Shown here: in pieces, positions 41,353 to 50,796 of the stretch
How positions within the stretch are numbered: the stretch's first letter is position 1
Layout of the letters: each line of letters begins with the position of its first letter
Assembly: GCA_019414205.1 (NCBI GenBank)
Contig: DXML01000012.1
Location: forward strand, 238,517-302,516
Length of the DNA stretch: 64,000 nucleotides
From: Collinsella sp.
GTDB taxonomy: Bacteria; Actinomycetota; Coriobacteriia; Coriobacteriales; Coriobacteriaceae
Direction: 5' to 3'
Translations under genes and position numbers: made by a program
The notes under the pieces: model-generated
Databases searched by the model: none
What the model saw: only the letters and a program-made list of their open reading frames with translations
Told to the model about the DNA's origin: nothing

Positions 41353-42670
41353 TGAATGTGCTCCAAACGTGATGCAGGCCGGCGATGAACTTGTCGATGT
41401 CGGCCTTGTCGTTGTAGAAGGCCACGCTGGCGCGGCAGCAGGCAAGGTTCTCGACGCCCAGCCAGGTGAGCAGCGGCTGCGCGCAGTGGTGACCGGCGCG
41501 GATGCAGACGCCGTCCATGTCCATGATGCTCGCGACATCGTGCGGGTGGATGCCCTTGACATTAAAGCTCACGACACCGTGGTGGTTATCCCAATAGATT
41601 GAGCCGATGATCTGGACAAAGTCGAGCTGCATGAGCTCGCCCATCAGGTAGTGGACGAGTGCCCGCTCGCGTGCCTGGATGTTTTCGTAGCCCACCGTGT
41701 TGACGAGGTAGTCGAGGGCGGCGCCTGTGGCGAAGATGCCGGCGGCGTCCTGCGTGCCGGCCTCGAACTTCTCGGGGACGGGAGCCCAGACGGCGTCCTG
41801 CTCAGTAACCGAGTCGATCATCTCACCGCCGGTAAGCATGGGCGGCATGGCGTTGAGCAGGTCCATCTTGCCCCACAGCACGCCGATGCCCATGGGGCCC
41901 ATGGCCTTGTGCGCACTAAAGGCAAAGAAGTCGGCGCCCAGGTCGGCCACATCGACCGGCATGTGCGGCAGCGACTGCGCGCCGTCGACGACCAGGTAGC
42001 CGCCGTACTTGTGCACGAGTTTGCCGAGGTTCTTGACCGGGTTCTCGACGCCCAGCACGTTGGAGACCTGTCCCACGGCTAGGATCTTGGTCTTGGGACC
42101 CACCTTGGCAAGAACCTCCTCGGTGGTGAGCTGGCCGGTCTTGGTGGGGTAGAGGTAGACGAGCTTGGCGCCGGTTTCGCGGCAGACCTGCTGCCACGGA
42201 ATCAGGTTGGAGTGGTGCTCCATAATGGTGATGACGACCTCGTCGCCCGGTTCGAGCACTGTGGGCGCAAAGCTCTTAGCGACCAGGTTGAGCGACTCGC
42301 TCGTGTTGCGGGTGAAGACGACCTCGTTGGCCTGTGAGGCGCCGATGAGGTCAGCGATCTGCTGGCGGACCTTCGCGATGGCGTCGGTGGCCTCGACGGA
42401 CAGCGAGTACAGGCCGCGCAGGGGGTTGGCGTTCATGCGCTGGTAGAAGTCGCGTTCGGCGTCGAGCACACAGGCAGGGCGCTGCGCGGTGGCGGCGCTA
42501 TCGAGGAAGGCGATCTCGGGGTGCTGCTGGAACAGCGGGAACTGGCCCTTGTAGGGGTTGGTCTCGATGTCCACGGTGGGCCAGCAGCGCGAAGCCTCGT
42601 CGCTGGCGTCGAGCTCCATGGGCTCGGGGGCAGTACAGGTATCGCATTTAACGTGCTCGGTGTCGATCAT
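41345..42670 (-). CDS. sufS: Cysteine desulfurase SufS
   Basis: 441 aa PLP enzyme taking sulfur from cysteine. The PLP lysine is in FFAFSAHKAMGPMGIGVLWG, the active-site Cys region is in IRAGHHCAQPLL, and IMEHHSNLIPWQ is the phosphate/PLP ring contact. The first 45 residues are an extension with CDTC (Cys9, Cys12), beyond the usual 405-410 aa, which might bind metal. It overlaps sufD by 4 bases (ATGA) and sufU by 8. Confidence 0.95.
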   Translation of the reverse strand: MIDTEHVKCDTCTAPEPMELDASDEASRCWPTVDIETNPYKGQFPLFQQHPEIAFLDSAATAQRPACVLDAERDFYQRMNANPLRGLYSLSVEATDAIAKVRQQIADLIGASQANEVVFTRNTSESLNLVAKSFAPTVLEPGDEVVITIMEHHSNLIPWQQVCRETGAKLVYLYPTKTGQLTTEEVLAKVGPKTKILAVGQVSNVLGVENPVKNLGKLVHKYGGYLVVDGAQSLPHMPVDVADLGADFFAFSAHKAMGPMGIGVLWGKMDLLNAMPPMLTGGEMIDSVTEQDAVWAPVPEKFEAGTQDAAGIFATGAALDYLVNTVGYENIQARERALVHYLMGELMQLDFVQIIGSIYWDNHHGVVSFNVKGIHPHDVASIMDMDGVCIRAGHHCAQPLLTWLGVENLACCRASVAFYNDKADIDKFIAGLHHVWSTFNG

Positions 42671-43938
42671 GCGAGCTCCTCTTCAAAGTTGTCGATCAGG
42701 TTGTTGCCTAGGCGGACGACGGCGGCGCGGGTGCGCTCGTCGGTGGCGGAAAGCGCGGCGTCCTCCAGCTTGGCGCGGATGAACAGGTCCTCGGCGGCGT
42801 TTTGGTCAAGGCCACGGCAGGCGAGGTAGAACAGCTGCTCGTCGCGGACGTGACCGATGGTGGCGCCGTGGTTGCCGGCGACGTCGTCCTCGTCACAGAG
42901 AATGACGGGAACGGTCTTGTTGTCGACGCCCTTGTTGGCCAAAAGCACCGTCTCGCGTTCGGTGCCGGTTGCACCCTTGCAGCCGTGCACGAGGTCGATG
43001 GTGCCACGGTAGACCTTCTTGGACGTGCCGGTCAGCACGCCGTTGGCGTCGATCTCGCACTCGGTCTTGCGACCGCGGTGGCGCAGCTCGTAGTTAAAGT
43101 CGCGCACCTGCTCGCGGGCGCCCAGGTAATCGGTATCGATGGTCACCTTGGCGGTGTCGCCCAGCAGGTCGCCGGCAAGGCCGGTGGCGCTGGCGCCGGC
43201 ACCCAGGACGGTGTGCTGCACGTTGACGCGCGCGCCCTCGTCCAGGAACAGGCCGGTGTCGTCGAGTGCGATCCAGCTGTCGTCGAGTGTCTGCGTGCAG
43301 GTCACGTTGACGGTGGCGTACTCGTGGGCGCACACGCGTAGCACGGAGCCCACGACACCCTCGCCGGTAACAGGAGAGTCTAGGGCAATATGCAGGTCGA
43401 GCGTTGCCTGCGGGCGAGCGACGACGTCGATGGCGGCGATGGCCGCGGCGGCATCGACACCGCTCACACGCACGGTAACCGTGGCGTGCTGGTATGCGGG
43501 CACATCGATGACGATGCGCTTGGTAGCGTGCTCGGCCAAGTAGGCGTAGGCAGCCTCGCCCATGCCGGTTTCGAAGGCTTCAGCAGGGGAGAGCTCCTCC
43601 TCGAGCTTGATGGCGCCGGCCTGGTAGACGGAGGTGGCGGGCACGTCGAGCTCGGTCTCGGGCGTGATGCGGGCGCGGTCGGCGGCATCACCGGGGGCGG
43701 AGGAGCGGCGCTCGGGGAAGCGCTCGGCCATGGCGTCCATGGCGGCGTCGAACGCGTCTGTCACGCCAATAAACTGCTCGCCCAAGCCTTCGACCTCAAC
43801 GGCCTCCGCGGGAGCGGCGGCAAGCTCGTCAGAGAGCTCGAGCTTGGTCTGATTCATCTTCAGCCAGCCCCAAGTGGCAGCCGGCATCGCGTTGACCTGC
43901 TCAAGGGTGGTAGCAGCGGTGTTGGTTTCCTGTTTCAT
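42667..43938 (-). CDS. sufD: SufD-like Fe-S assembly protein
   Basis: 423 aa, SufB/SufD family beta-helix protein, partner of SufB and SufC in the SufBC2D complex. The C-terminal signature DVAGNHGATIGHVRDEQLFYLACRGLD contains the conserved His. The N-terminal half is Ala/Glu-rich and diverged, which is usual for SufD. Its start codon overlaps the sufB stop (TAATG), so the pair is translationally coupled. Confidence 0.92.
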   Translation of the reverse strand: MKQETNTAATTLEQVNAMPAATWGWLKMNQTKLELSDELAAAPAEAVEVEGLGEQFIGVTDAFDAAMDAMAERFPERRSSAPGDAADRARITPETELDVPATSVYQAGAIKLEEELSPAEAFETGMGEAAYAYLAEHATKRIVIDVPAYQHATVTVRVSGVDAAAAIAAIDVVARPQATLDLHIALDSPVTGEGVVGSVLRVCAHEYATVNVTCTQTLDDSWIALDDTGLFLDEGARVNVQHTVLGAGASATGLAGDLLGDTAKVTIDTDYLGAREQVRDFNYELRHRGRKTECEIDANGVLTGTSKKVYRGTIDLVHGCKGATGTERETVLLANKGVDNKTVPVILCDEDDVAGNHGATIGHVRDEQLFYLACRGLDQNAAEDLFIRAKLEDAALSATDERTRAAVVRLGNNLIDNFEEELA

Positions 43939-45350
43939 TATCCGATCGCTCCTTCCATCTCGAGCTTGATCAGGTTGTTCATCTCGACGGCGTACTCCAG
44001 CGGCAGCTCCTTGGAGACCGGGTTGGCAAAGCCGTTGACGATCATGGTGCGGGCCTCTTCCTCCGAGATGCCGCGGCTCATCAGGTAGAACACCTTGTCG
44101 TCGCCGATGCGGCCGATGGTGGCCTCGTGGCCGATGTCGACGTTCTTGGCGCGGATGTCCATGGCGGGGATGGTGTCGGAGCGGCTCTGGTCGTCGAGCA
44201 TGAGCGACTGGCAGCTCACGGTTGCCTTGGAACCCTCGGCCTTGGGCGTGGCCACGATGGAGCTGCGGAAGGTCTGAATGCCGCCGCTCTTGGAGATGCC
44301 CTTGGTCTCGACGGTTGCCGAGGTCTCGGGGGCGTTGAGCACGACCTTACAGCCGGTATCGAGGTTCTGCCCGGCGCCGGCAAAGGTGATGCCGGTAAAG
44401 CTCGACCGGGCGCGGCGGCCGTTGAGCACACTCATGGGGTAGAGGTAGCCCACGTGGCTGCCGAAGGAGCCACTGATCCACTCTATGTCGCCATCCTCGT
44501 CCACGCGCGCACGCTTGGTGTTGAGGTTGTACATGTTTTTGGACCAGTTCTCGATGGTCGAGTAGCGCAGGTGCGCACGCTTGCCCACAAAGAGCTCGAC
44601 GGCGCCGGCGTGGAGGTTGGCAACGTTGTACTTGGGCGCGGAGCAACCCTCGATGAAGTGCAGGTCGGCGTCGTCCTCGACGATGATGAGCGTGTGCTCA
44701 AACTGGCCGGCGCCCTTGGCGTTAAGGCGGAAGTAGCTCTGCAGCGGGAAGTCCAACTTGGTGCCCTTGGGCACGTAGACAAACGAGCCGCCCGACCATA
44801 CGGCGCCGTGCAGGGCCGCAAACTTGTGGTCGGTGGGCGGGATGAGCGTCATAAACTTCTCGTGGATGAGCGGCTCCCACTGCGGGTCGTGCAGGGCCTC
44901 CTCGATGCCGGAATAGACGATACCCATCTTGGACGCGGTGTCCTGCATGTTGTGGTAGACCAGCTCGGAGTCGTACTGCGCGCCGACGCCCGCCAGGTAG
45001 CTGCGCTCGGCCTCGGGGATGCCCAGGCGCTCAAAGGTGTTCTTGATGTCGTCGGGCACCGACTCCCAGTCGTGCTTTTGGTCGGTGTTGGGCTTGACGT
45101 AGGTGACGATGTTGTCCATGTCCAGGCCCTCGATGGAGGGGCCCCACGTCGGGTCGGGAAAACGATTGAAGATCTCGAGGGACTTTAAGCGCAGATCGAG
45201 CATCCACTGTGGCTCGTCCTTCTTGGCGCTGATCTCGCGCACGATGTCGGGCGTGATGCCGGCGTCGAGGCGCTCGAATCCCTCCTCGCCGTAGGTGAAG
45301 TCGTAGAGGCTGCGGTCGATGTCCGCGACCTCGGTGCGGTTCTTGGTCAT
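43938..45350 (-). CDS. sufB: Fe-S assembly scaffold SufB
   Basis: 470 aa, the cluster-building scaffold of the Suf system. Diagnostic segments: FVYVPKGTKLDFPLQSYFRLN, HFIEGCSAPKYNVANLHAG and VDIGHEATIGRIGDDKVFYLMSRGISEEEAR. Length matches the family. Second gene of the operon, 12 bases after sufC. Confidence 0.96.
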   Translation of the reverse strand: MTKNRTEVADIDRSLYDFTYGEEGFERLDAGITPDIVREISAKKDEPQWMLDLRLKSLEIFNRFPDPTWGPSIEGLDMDNIVTYVKPNTDQKHDWESVPDDIKNTFERLGIPEAERSYLAGVGAQYDSELVYHNMQDTASKMGIVYSGIEEALHDPQWEPLIHEKFMTLIPPTDHKFAALHGAVWSGGSFVYVPKGTKLDFPLQSYFRLNAKGAGQFEHTLIIVEDDADLHFIEGCSAPKYNVANLHAGAVELFVGKRAHLRYSTIENWSKNMYNLNTKRARVDEDGDIEWISGSFGSHVGYLYPMSVLNGRRARSSFTGITFAGAGQNLDTGCKVVLNAPETSATVETKGISKSGGIQTFRSSIVATPKAEGSKATVSCQSLMLDDQSRSDTIPAMDIRAKNVDIGHEATIGRIGDDKVFYLMSRGISEEEARTMIVNGFANPVSKELPLEYAVEMNNLIKLEMEGAIG

Positions 45351-45362
45351 TGCGTCGCCCCT

Positions 45363-46163
45363 TTACGCCTGCTGCTCGGCAGCGGCGGCCTCGGCCTGGG
45401 CGCGCTGCTCGGCGGCCTCGCGCTCGAAGGTCTCAAAGCCGTTCTTGTCGATCCAGGGGATCAGCGAGGCATCGTCCTCGCGCACGATGTGGCCCTTGAC
45501 CATAACGTGGACGCGGTCGACATCCAGGTGCTCCAGGATGCGCGTGTTGTGCGTGATGATGAGCATGGAGCCGTCGCAGCTCTTGCGGTAGGCGTCCATA
45601 CCGTGGCTGACGGTGGACAGGGCGTCGACGTCCAGGCCGGAGTCGGTCTCGTCCAAGATGGCGAGCTTGGGCTGCAGCAGCAGAAGCTGGAGCATCTCGA
45701 CCTTCTTTTTCTCGCCGCCCGAGAAGCCCACGCCCAGCTCACGGTTGAGGTAGGCGGTATCCATGTTAAGCTCGGCCGCGAGCTCCTTGACGCGACGACG
45801 GAATTCCTTGCCCTTCATCTCCAGGCCGGGGCGGCCGGCGATACTGGCGCGCAAAAAGCTCGACAGTGGCACGCCGGGGATCTCGACAGGGGCCTGGAAG
45901 CTCAGGAACAGGCCGGCGCGCGAGCGCTTGTCGGTGGTGAGCTCGGTGATGTCCTGGCCGTCAAAGACGATGCGGCCGTCGTTGACCGTGTAGACGGGGT
46001 CGCCCATGACCAGGTGGCCGAGGGTAGACTTGCCGGCGCCGTTGGGGCCCATCAGCACGTGGGTCTCGCCGGCGGCGACGTTGAGGTTGACATTGTGGAG
46101 GATGGTCTTCTCGTCCACGGAGGCGGTGAGACCTTCGATGGAAAGCAGCGGATTTGCGCTCAT
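45363..46163 (-). CDS. sufC: Fe-S assembly ATPase SufC
   Basis: 266 aa ABC-type ATPase that powers SufBD. Walker A GPNGAGKSTLG (about residues 37-47), signature GFSGGEKKKVEML, Walker B LAILDETDSGLD and the H-loop IITHN are all intact. A Glu/Ala/Gln tail extends the usual 250 aa. ATG 46163 is chosen because AGAGGGA lies upstream. First gene of the operon, with its promoter in the repeat-bearing gap before the divergent Rrf2 gene. Confidence 0.96.
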   Translation of the reverse strand: MSANPLLSIEGLTASVDEKTILHNVNLNVAAGETHVLMGPNGAGKSTLGHLVMGDPVYTVNDGRIVFDGQDITELTTDKRSRAGLFLSFQAPVEIPGVPLSSFLRASIAGRPGLEMKGKEFRRRVKELAAELNMDTAYLNRELGVGFSGGEKKKVEMLQLLLLQPKLAILDETDSGLDVDALSTVSHGMDAYRKSCDGSMLIITHNTRILEHLDVDRVHVMVKGHIVREDDASLIPWIDKNGFETFEREAAEQRAQAEAAAAEQQA

Positions 46164-46292
46164 GCTGTCCCTCTCTGTATATGGTGTACTCATAGGTGTA
46201 CTAAACCCTAGGAATCTTCTCGGAATAAAGTTACTATGGGTTCGGCGTTAGTCAAGGGAAAACCCGACTAATCCACTCGACTTTTCAAATTC

Positions 46293-46366
46293 TGGGACAA
46301 AATAACCTGTTGTGTTTGTCCCACTTACTTAAGATTTGGGACAAACAAACCTGGTTATGTTGTTCC
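46293..46366. repeat. Two GGGACAAA palindromes between sufC and rrf2
   Basis: TGGGACAAA...TTTGTCCCA (46293-46323) and TGGGACAA...TTGTTCCA (46337-46366) lie in tandem. The same arms and the CTTAAGATTT lead appear at 40908, at the other end of the operon. Position also suits an operator of the Rrf2 regulator, so two readings are open. Confidence 0.65.
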
Positions 46367-46387
46367 AGATGCGATGGGAGGGTAGGT

Positions 46388-46819
46388 ATGCTCATTTCTT
46401 CTAAGGGCCGCTATGCCCTCCGGTTAATGATCTATATCGCGGCGCTGGGTGACGCCGAGGGCAAGATTGCTTTGCGCGAGGTTGCCGACCGTGAACATAT
46501 CTCGCAAAAGTATTTGGAGCAGCTGGTTCGTCCGCTCATGAAGGCGGGCCTGCTTAAGAGCGTGCGCGGCAAAGGCGGTGGCTACATGATGGCCAAGGAC
46601 CCCGCCGAGGTGCGTGCTGGCGACATCCTGCGCGCTGTCGAGGGCAGCACGGCGCCCGTGGCGTGCGACGGCATCGACAACAGCTGCACCCGCAGCGATT
46701 TGTGCTCAACCGTCAAGTTCTGGCGCGGCCTGGACGACGTGATCGAAAAGTACGTCGACGGCGTGACGTTGGCCGACCTGGCCGCCGTCCCCGAAGTCAA
46801 CTTCAACATCAAGCTGTAG
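46388..46819 (+). CDS. Rrf2 family regulator, probable suf regulator
   Basis: 143 aa winged-helix protein. The DNA-binding part is in KIALREVADREHISQKYLEQLVRPLMKAGLL followed by the wing VRGKGGGYM. Three Cys in CDGIDNSCTRSDLC (C-x6-C-x5-C) are placed like the [2Fe-2S] ligands of IscR (C-x5-C-x5-C), so it should sense cluster status. It is divergent from sufCBDSU and most likely controls it. ATG 46388 has GGGAGGG upstream. Confidence 0.92.
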   Translation: MLISSKGRYALRLMIYIAALGDAEGKIALREVADREHISQKYLEQLVRPLMKAGLLKSVRGKGGGYMMAKDPAEVRAGDILRAVEGSTAPVACDGIDNSCTRSDLCSTVKFWRGLDDVIEKYVDGVTLADLAAVPEVNFNIKL

Positions 46820-46958
46820 GTTTAGCGCAATTCCTTAAGATTTCGCGGAGGGTTGTTGCCGTTTACCGAGGGGTTGTTGTGCAACAACGGGCGAGCTGCA
46901 ATACTTACTCTTATCTTTGCAAACTGCACTTTAACTACACCAATGCAGGGAGGATCTT

Positions 46959-48779
46959 ATGCAGCGCAAGCATTCTGCTATTGTCGCGGGCCTGACGCTG
47001 GCGCTTTCGTTTGGCGCCGTTTCCGCGCCGGCACCCGCCGCTGCCGAGGAGCCCACGCCGGGCGTTGCCTCGGGTGCCACCGATATCGATAAGGGTCTCT
47101 ATACCCAGCAGTCCTTCTCGGGCGTGCTGAGGTCGGTCCAGGGCGTTTCGTTTGTTAACGTTACCCCCGAGATGAAGTACTTTACCAAGTACGAGAGCCA
47201 TGGCAACTATAACCAGGGCTTTTCGTATGGCGACGGCTATAACGCGCTGGGTTATTACCAGTTCGACCGTCGATGGTCGCTCATTCCGTTTATGAAGCAG
47301 GCCTACAACTACAACCCCGAAAAATACAGCATGCTCAAGGATGCGATTGATCGCGGCAGCGAGATTTCCAACACGAGCAATGCCATGTACGAGAACGGCC
47401 AGCTCACCGAGTTGGGCCGTATTGCGCAGGAGGCTTTCCAAGGTGCTTATAACACCGACCCTGTTGAGTTCTCGGCTCTGCAGGATGCGTATGCGTACAA
47501 CTCGTACTATGCGGTGACCGAGGCGTGGCTCAAGAGCGGCCTGGGCATTGATATTTCGGGCCGTGCCGATTGCGTTAAGGGCATGGTGTGGAGCATCACC
47601 AACATGTGCGGCACCGGTGGCTGCAGGGACTTCTTCCGTTGGGCAAACCTTTCTAACAGTATGACTGATCGCGAGTTTGTGACGGCGCTTTCCAACAGTG
47701 TGGTCAATAACGTGGCGACCAAGTATTCGAGCCAGCCCCAGTATCATGAGGGCTGGAAGAACCGCTACCGCAACGAGCTGAAGGACTGCTTGGTTTATAT
47801 CGCCGAGGACGAGGCCGCTGCCGCTGCGACGCCCGTGCAGCCCGAGCCCACGCCGGCGCCCTCGCCGACACCTGATTCGAATGACGACTCGAGTGACGAT
47901 GCCAATGATGACAGGATGGATGCGCCCTCGACCGATGCTGACGGTGATGGCTCTGCTGGTGGCACTACCAACGACGGCTCCACCTCGAACAGCTCCGATT
48001 CAAACGGCTCTGCTGCGGGCGATTCGTCTTCAAGCTCTTCCGGCAATACGGATGGCGCCGCTTCTGGTTCGACCGACGCTGACACTTCTAACTCATCCAC
48101 CGGCTCGAGCGATTCGTCCGTTGGCGCCGGCTCTAACAACGGCTCCGGCTCTGACGCAACCCCTGATTCCGATGCTTCCAAGGATGACTCGAATAAGGCG
48201 CCGGACGCTCCCGCTGCTTCGCCTGACAAGAAGCCTTCTTTCTCCGTGCAGCTTGGTTCTACGCTGGGCTCTTCGCTGATGGCTGGCGTCAATAACGGCT
48301 CGACCCAGAACAAGGACAACTCTGATCAGGTTTCCACGGAAAAGACCGAAGCCGCAAAGGGCGACTCCAAGGACAAGGCTTCCGAGAAGACCGAATCCGA
48401 TAAGGGTTCTAGCTCTGAGGAGAAGAGCGACAAGTCCGAACAGAAGAAGGACGAGGATAAGAAGTCTGAATCTGAGGAGAAAGACAAGAGCAAGGGCAAG
48501 ACTGAGGACGGAAAGCAGCAGAGCGAGGACAGCGGTAAGGGCAACACCGATGACCAGGTCCAGGAGCAAAATGACTCCAAAACGGTGACCACCACGACCA
48601 CGACGACTACAACTACCAAGTCTTCGGGCGGCAACATGCCCAAGACGGGCGATCTGATTGTGATGGCGAGCCTTGCTAGTGCAAGCTTGGCCACACTGGG
48701 CGCTACGTCTATCGTAAGTGGTAAGCATAAGCTCGATCAGCAGAAGAAGGCTTCTGGGGAGGACGGCTCGGAGGAGTAA
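46959..48779 (+). CDS. Sortase-anchored surface protein with lysozyme-like N-terminal domain
   Basis: 606 aa. A Sec signal peptide (residues 1 to about 30, cleavage near APAAAEEP) leads to a globular domain of about 250 residues beginning KYFTKYESHGNYNQG and containing GYYQFDRRWSL. The Glu in the YESHGNY context resembles transglycosylase/lysozyme active sites, an inference only. Residues about 290-555 are a Ser/Asp/Asn/Thr-rich then Lys/Glu/Ser-rich spacer. The end has a sorting signal NMPKTGD (about 558-564), a hydrophobic stretch (LIVMASLASASLATLGATSI) and a positively charged tail, so it should be linked to peptidoglycan by sortase. GGAGG precedes the ATG. The usual LPxTG leucine is replaced by Met. 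Confidence 0.85.
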   Translation: MQRKHSAIVAGLTLALSFGAVSAPAPAAAEEPTPGVASGATDIDKGLYTQQSFSGVLRSVQGVSFVNVTPEMKYFTKYESHGNYNQGFSYGDGYNALGYYQFDRRWSLIPFMKQAYNYNPEKYSMLKDAIDRGSEISNTSNAMYENGQLTELGRIAQEAFQGAYNTDPVEFSALQDAYAYNSYYAVTEAWLKSGLGIDISGRADCVKGMVWSITNMCGTGGCRDFFRWANLSNSMTDREFVTALSNSVVNNVATKYSSQPQYHEGWKNRYRNELKDCLVYIAEDEAAAAATPVQPEPTPAPSPTPDSNDDSSDDANDDRMDAPSTDADGDGSAGGTTNDGSTSNSSDSNGSAAGDSSSSSSGNTDGAASGSTDADTSNSSTGSSDSSVGAGSNNGSGSDATPDSDASKDDSNKAPDAPAASPDKKPSFSVQLGSTLGSSLMAGVNNGSTQNKDNSDQVSTEKTEAAKGDSKDKASEKTESDKGSSSEEKSDKSEQKKDEDKKSESEEKDKSKGKTEDGKQQSEDSGKGNTDDQVQEQNDSKTVTTTTTTTTTTKSSGGNMPKTGDLIVMASLASASLATLGATSIVSGKHKLDQQKKASGEDGSEE

Positions 48780-48814
48780 TCTTCCAGATCGTTTTCTATA
48801 AGAGTTTGGGACAG

Positions 48815-48847
48815 GGTCCGGTGCGGCGGCATCGGGCCCCGTTTTTG
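48815..48847 (+). terminator. Terminator after the surface protein gene
   Basis: GGGTCCGGTGC and GCATCGGGCCC pair around GGCGG, followed by CGTTTTTG. Preceded by GGGACAGG. Confidence 0.8.
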
Positions 48848-48979
48848 TTGTGCAACGATTTGTTATGCCCCCTCGGGGGTCTGTTGCTACCGTTGCCCGA
48901 AACGTTTGCATGTCGATATTGTTGCGCTCTACCCGCTCGCTACAATGGGCATCGTGCTGCGTTAGAAGGAGAGTTTACG

Positions 48980-50779
48980 GTGTCTGAACAGGCGAATTAT
49001 GGTGTTGCTCATGCGTTTGGCGCACGGTTGCTCAGTTATGCGGATAACGCAGCTCTGCCGGTTGATGTACACGACTTTTCCGATGCAATCAATCGGTGTT
49101 TACTCGTCGATAAGACTATGTTTATTGCCGATATATTGGACAGCGAAGCACCTGTTGCGGTTTGCTGTCGGCCCAAGGGTTTTGGCAAGAGCATGAATCT
49201 ATCGATGCTCAAATGCTATTTGGAACGACCTGATCACCGGCGGCCGGATCGAAGCCCGTTCGTCGGCTCCCAGATTTGGCAGGCGGGCGGCGGTCACTAT
49301 CGTGATGAGTACGCGAGTTATCCGGTCATCATGCTCGACTTTACAGCTGCCGCTGCGAGGCGCGACGCCGATGCTGCGGCGGCTATTCGCAGCGCTGTCG
49401 CGAACGAGTGCGCCCGATTGCTGCCGCTGCTTGCCGCACCTGATCTGTCAAGACGTGAGGTCCGTCTTATCGAGAGGGCGGCGCGTGGGGTGGCCAGCGA
49501 TAAGGAGATCGATGCGGCGCTTGGCGTGCTTATCAAGCTGCTCCAGGCAGCTTTCGATGAGCAGGTTGTTCTTCTGATAGACGACTACGACGCGGTATGT
49601 CCAAAGCGTTTGGACGCTAAGGACGACGGTAGCGTGGATTCCCTAGAGTCGCTCAGCCGAATGTTGTTCGACACCATTGCCGATGCCGGCGACTCGTTGC
49701 GATTGACGTGTCTGATGTGCGAACGCCCCGGTCATGCCGAGTTTGCGTTGTCCCAACGTGGGGTTTCCTATCGGTCGGCGACAGCGTTGTCGAGTTGGTG
49801 TGATCGATGGTTCGGTTTTTCGGACGACGAAGTCCAAGTGCTGTTGGATTGCATCGGTCGCAACGGCTGTCTGGATGACGCGCGTGAGTGGCTCGAGGGC
49901 TATCTGTTTGGTGGTTTTTATTGCTCGAGCCCGGAGCGCGTGGTGGACTACGCACATCGCGATTGCGTCGCGCCCGTTCGGGCGGATCTGTATTGTTACG
50001 CCGACCGTCTGGGCGCATGCGTCGGCGACTGGAATCTCATTCGCCTGTCCACATTGTTCGATTTGGTTGAGCCGCATGGGTTTATTGAGGCGCCAGTGCA
50101 TATGCATGCCGAGGAGGTCGATGCCGCCAAGCCCGAAGATATCTGGACTGCGCTGTATCTGTCTGGATTCCTTACGACGGATATGACGGGGCATTCGGAG
50201 GACGGCGCGTGCCTTCGTTCCCTGCGTCTGCCTAATAACGAAGTGCGTCAGGCGCTCCGTCTTGTAATTCTGGAATGGTTTGAGTGCGCCGTTGAGGACG
50301 TTGGAGTTATCGACTCGTTCCATGACGGGCTGTGTCGAGGAGACGAGGACACTGTAAAGCAAGCTTTGAGCTGTGCTATCGGCGATCTGGGCATCGATGT
50401 GGGCCAATCAGATGTGCCGACAGCCTATCATCTGGCGCTTCAGGGGCTCTGCTTTGGACTGCCCGGCTATTGCAATCCCAGCTCCAAGCGAAGTGGCGTC
50501 TCGGATCGCTGGGATATCCAGGTGATTCCCACCGGTCGGGTGTTTGACGTGGCCGACACGCTCGGCATGCTCGATGAGCGACCGCTCATTACGATCAACA
50601 TGTTGTACGACCCTGGCGTCGATGCCCTGGGCCTGGAACTGTTAGCGGTTCAGGCGCTGCTCGACATAGAGCGCGACGGCATCGATGATATCCGCGTGCC
50701 GCGCCCCGCCGTCGGGCGTATGCGTTGGGGCTTTGGTTTTGACGGTCAGCGTGCGTCCGTGGTGTGCCAACGACTGTAG
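48980..50779 (+). CDS. AAA-ATPase-like / PD-(D/E)XK family protein
   Basis: 599 aa. It belongs to the AAA-ATPase-like plus C-terminal PD-(D/E)XK family (DUF1703 type) common in gut bacteria and of unknown role. The N-terminal part has the family order: INRCLLVDKTMFIADIL, a P-loop RPKGFGKSMNLS (about residues 65-76) and a Walker B-like VVLLIDDYDAV (about 195-205). The nuclease-like C-terminus keeps the Asp (SDRWDIQVIP) but shows PLITINMLYDP where the E-x-K strand should be, so nuclease activity is probably lost. GTG 48980 is chosen for its AGAAGGAGAG. Stands alone. Confidence 0.82.
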   Translation: MSEQANYGVAHAFGARLLSYADNAALPVDVHDFSDAINRCLLVDKTMFIADILDSEAPVAVCCRPKGFGKSMNLSMLKCYLERPDHRRPDRSPFVGSQIWQAGGGHYRDEYASYPVIMLDFTAAAARRDADAAAAIRSAVANECARLLPLLAAPDLSRREVRLIERAARGVASDKEIDAALGVLIKLLQAAFDEQVVLLIDDYDAVCPKRLDAKDDGSVDSLESLSRMLFDTIADAGDSLRLTCLMCERPGHAEFALSQRGVSYRSATALSSWCDRWFGFSDDEVQVLLDCIGRNGCLDDAREWLEGYLFGGFYCSSPERVVDYAHRDCVAPVRADLYCYADRLGACVGDWNLIRLSTLFDLVEPHGFIEAPVHMHAEEVDAAKPEDIWTALYLSGFLTTDMTGHSEDGACLRSLRLPNNEVRQALRLVILEWFECAVEDVGVIDSFHDGLCRGDEDTVKQALSCAIGDLGIDVGQSDVPTAYHLALQGLCFGLPGYCNPSSKRSGVSDRWDIQVIPTGRVFDVADTLGMLDERPLITINMLYDPGVDALGLELLAVQALLDIERDGIDDIRVPRPAVGRMRWGFGFDGQRASVVCQRL

Positions 50780-50796
50780 CGGCGGGCGAAAGCCCT

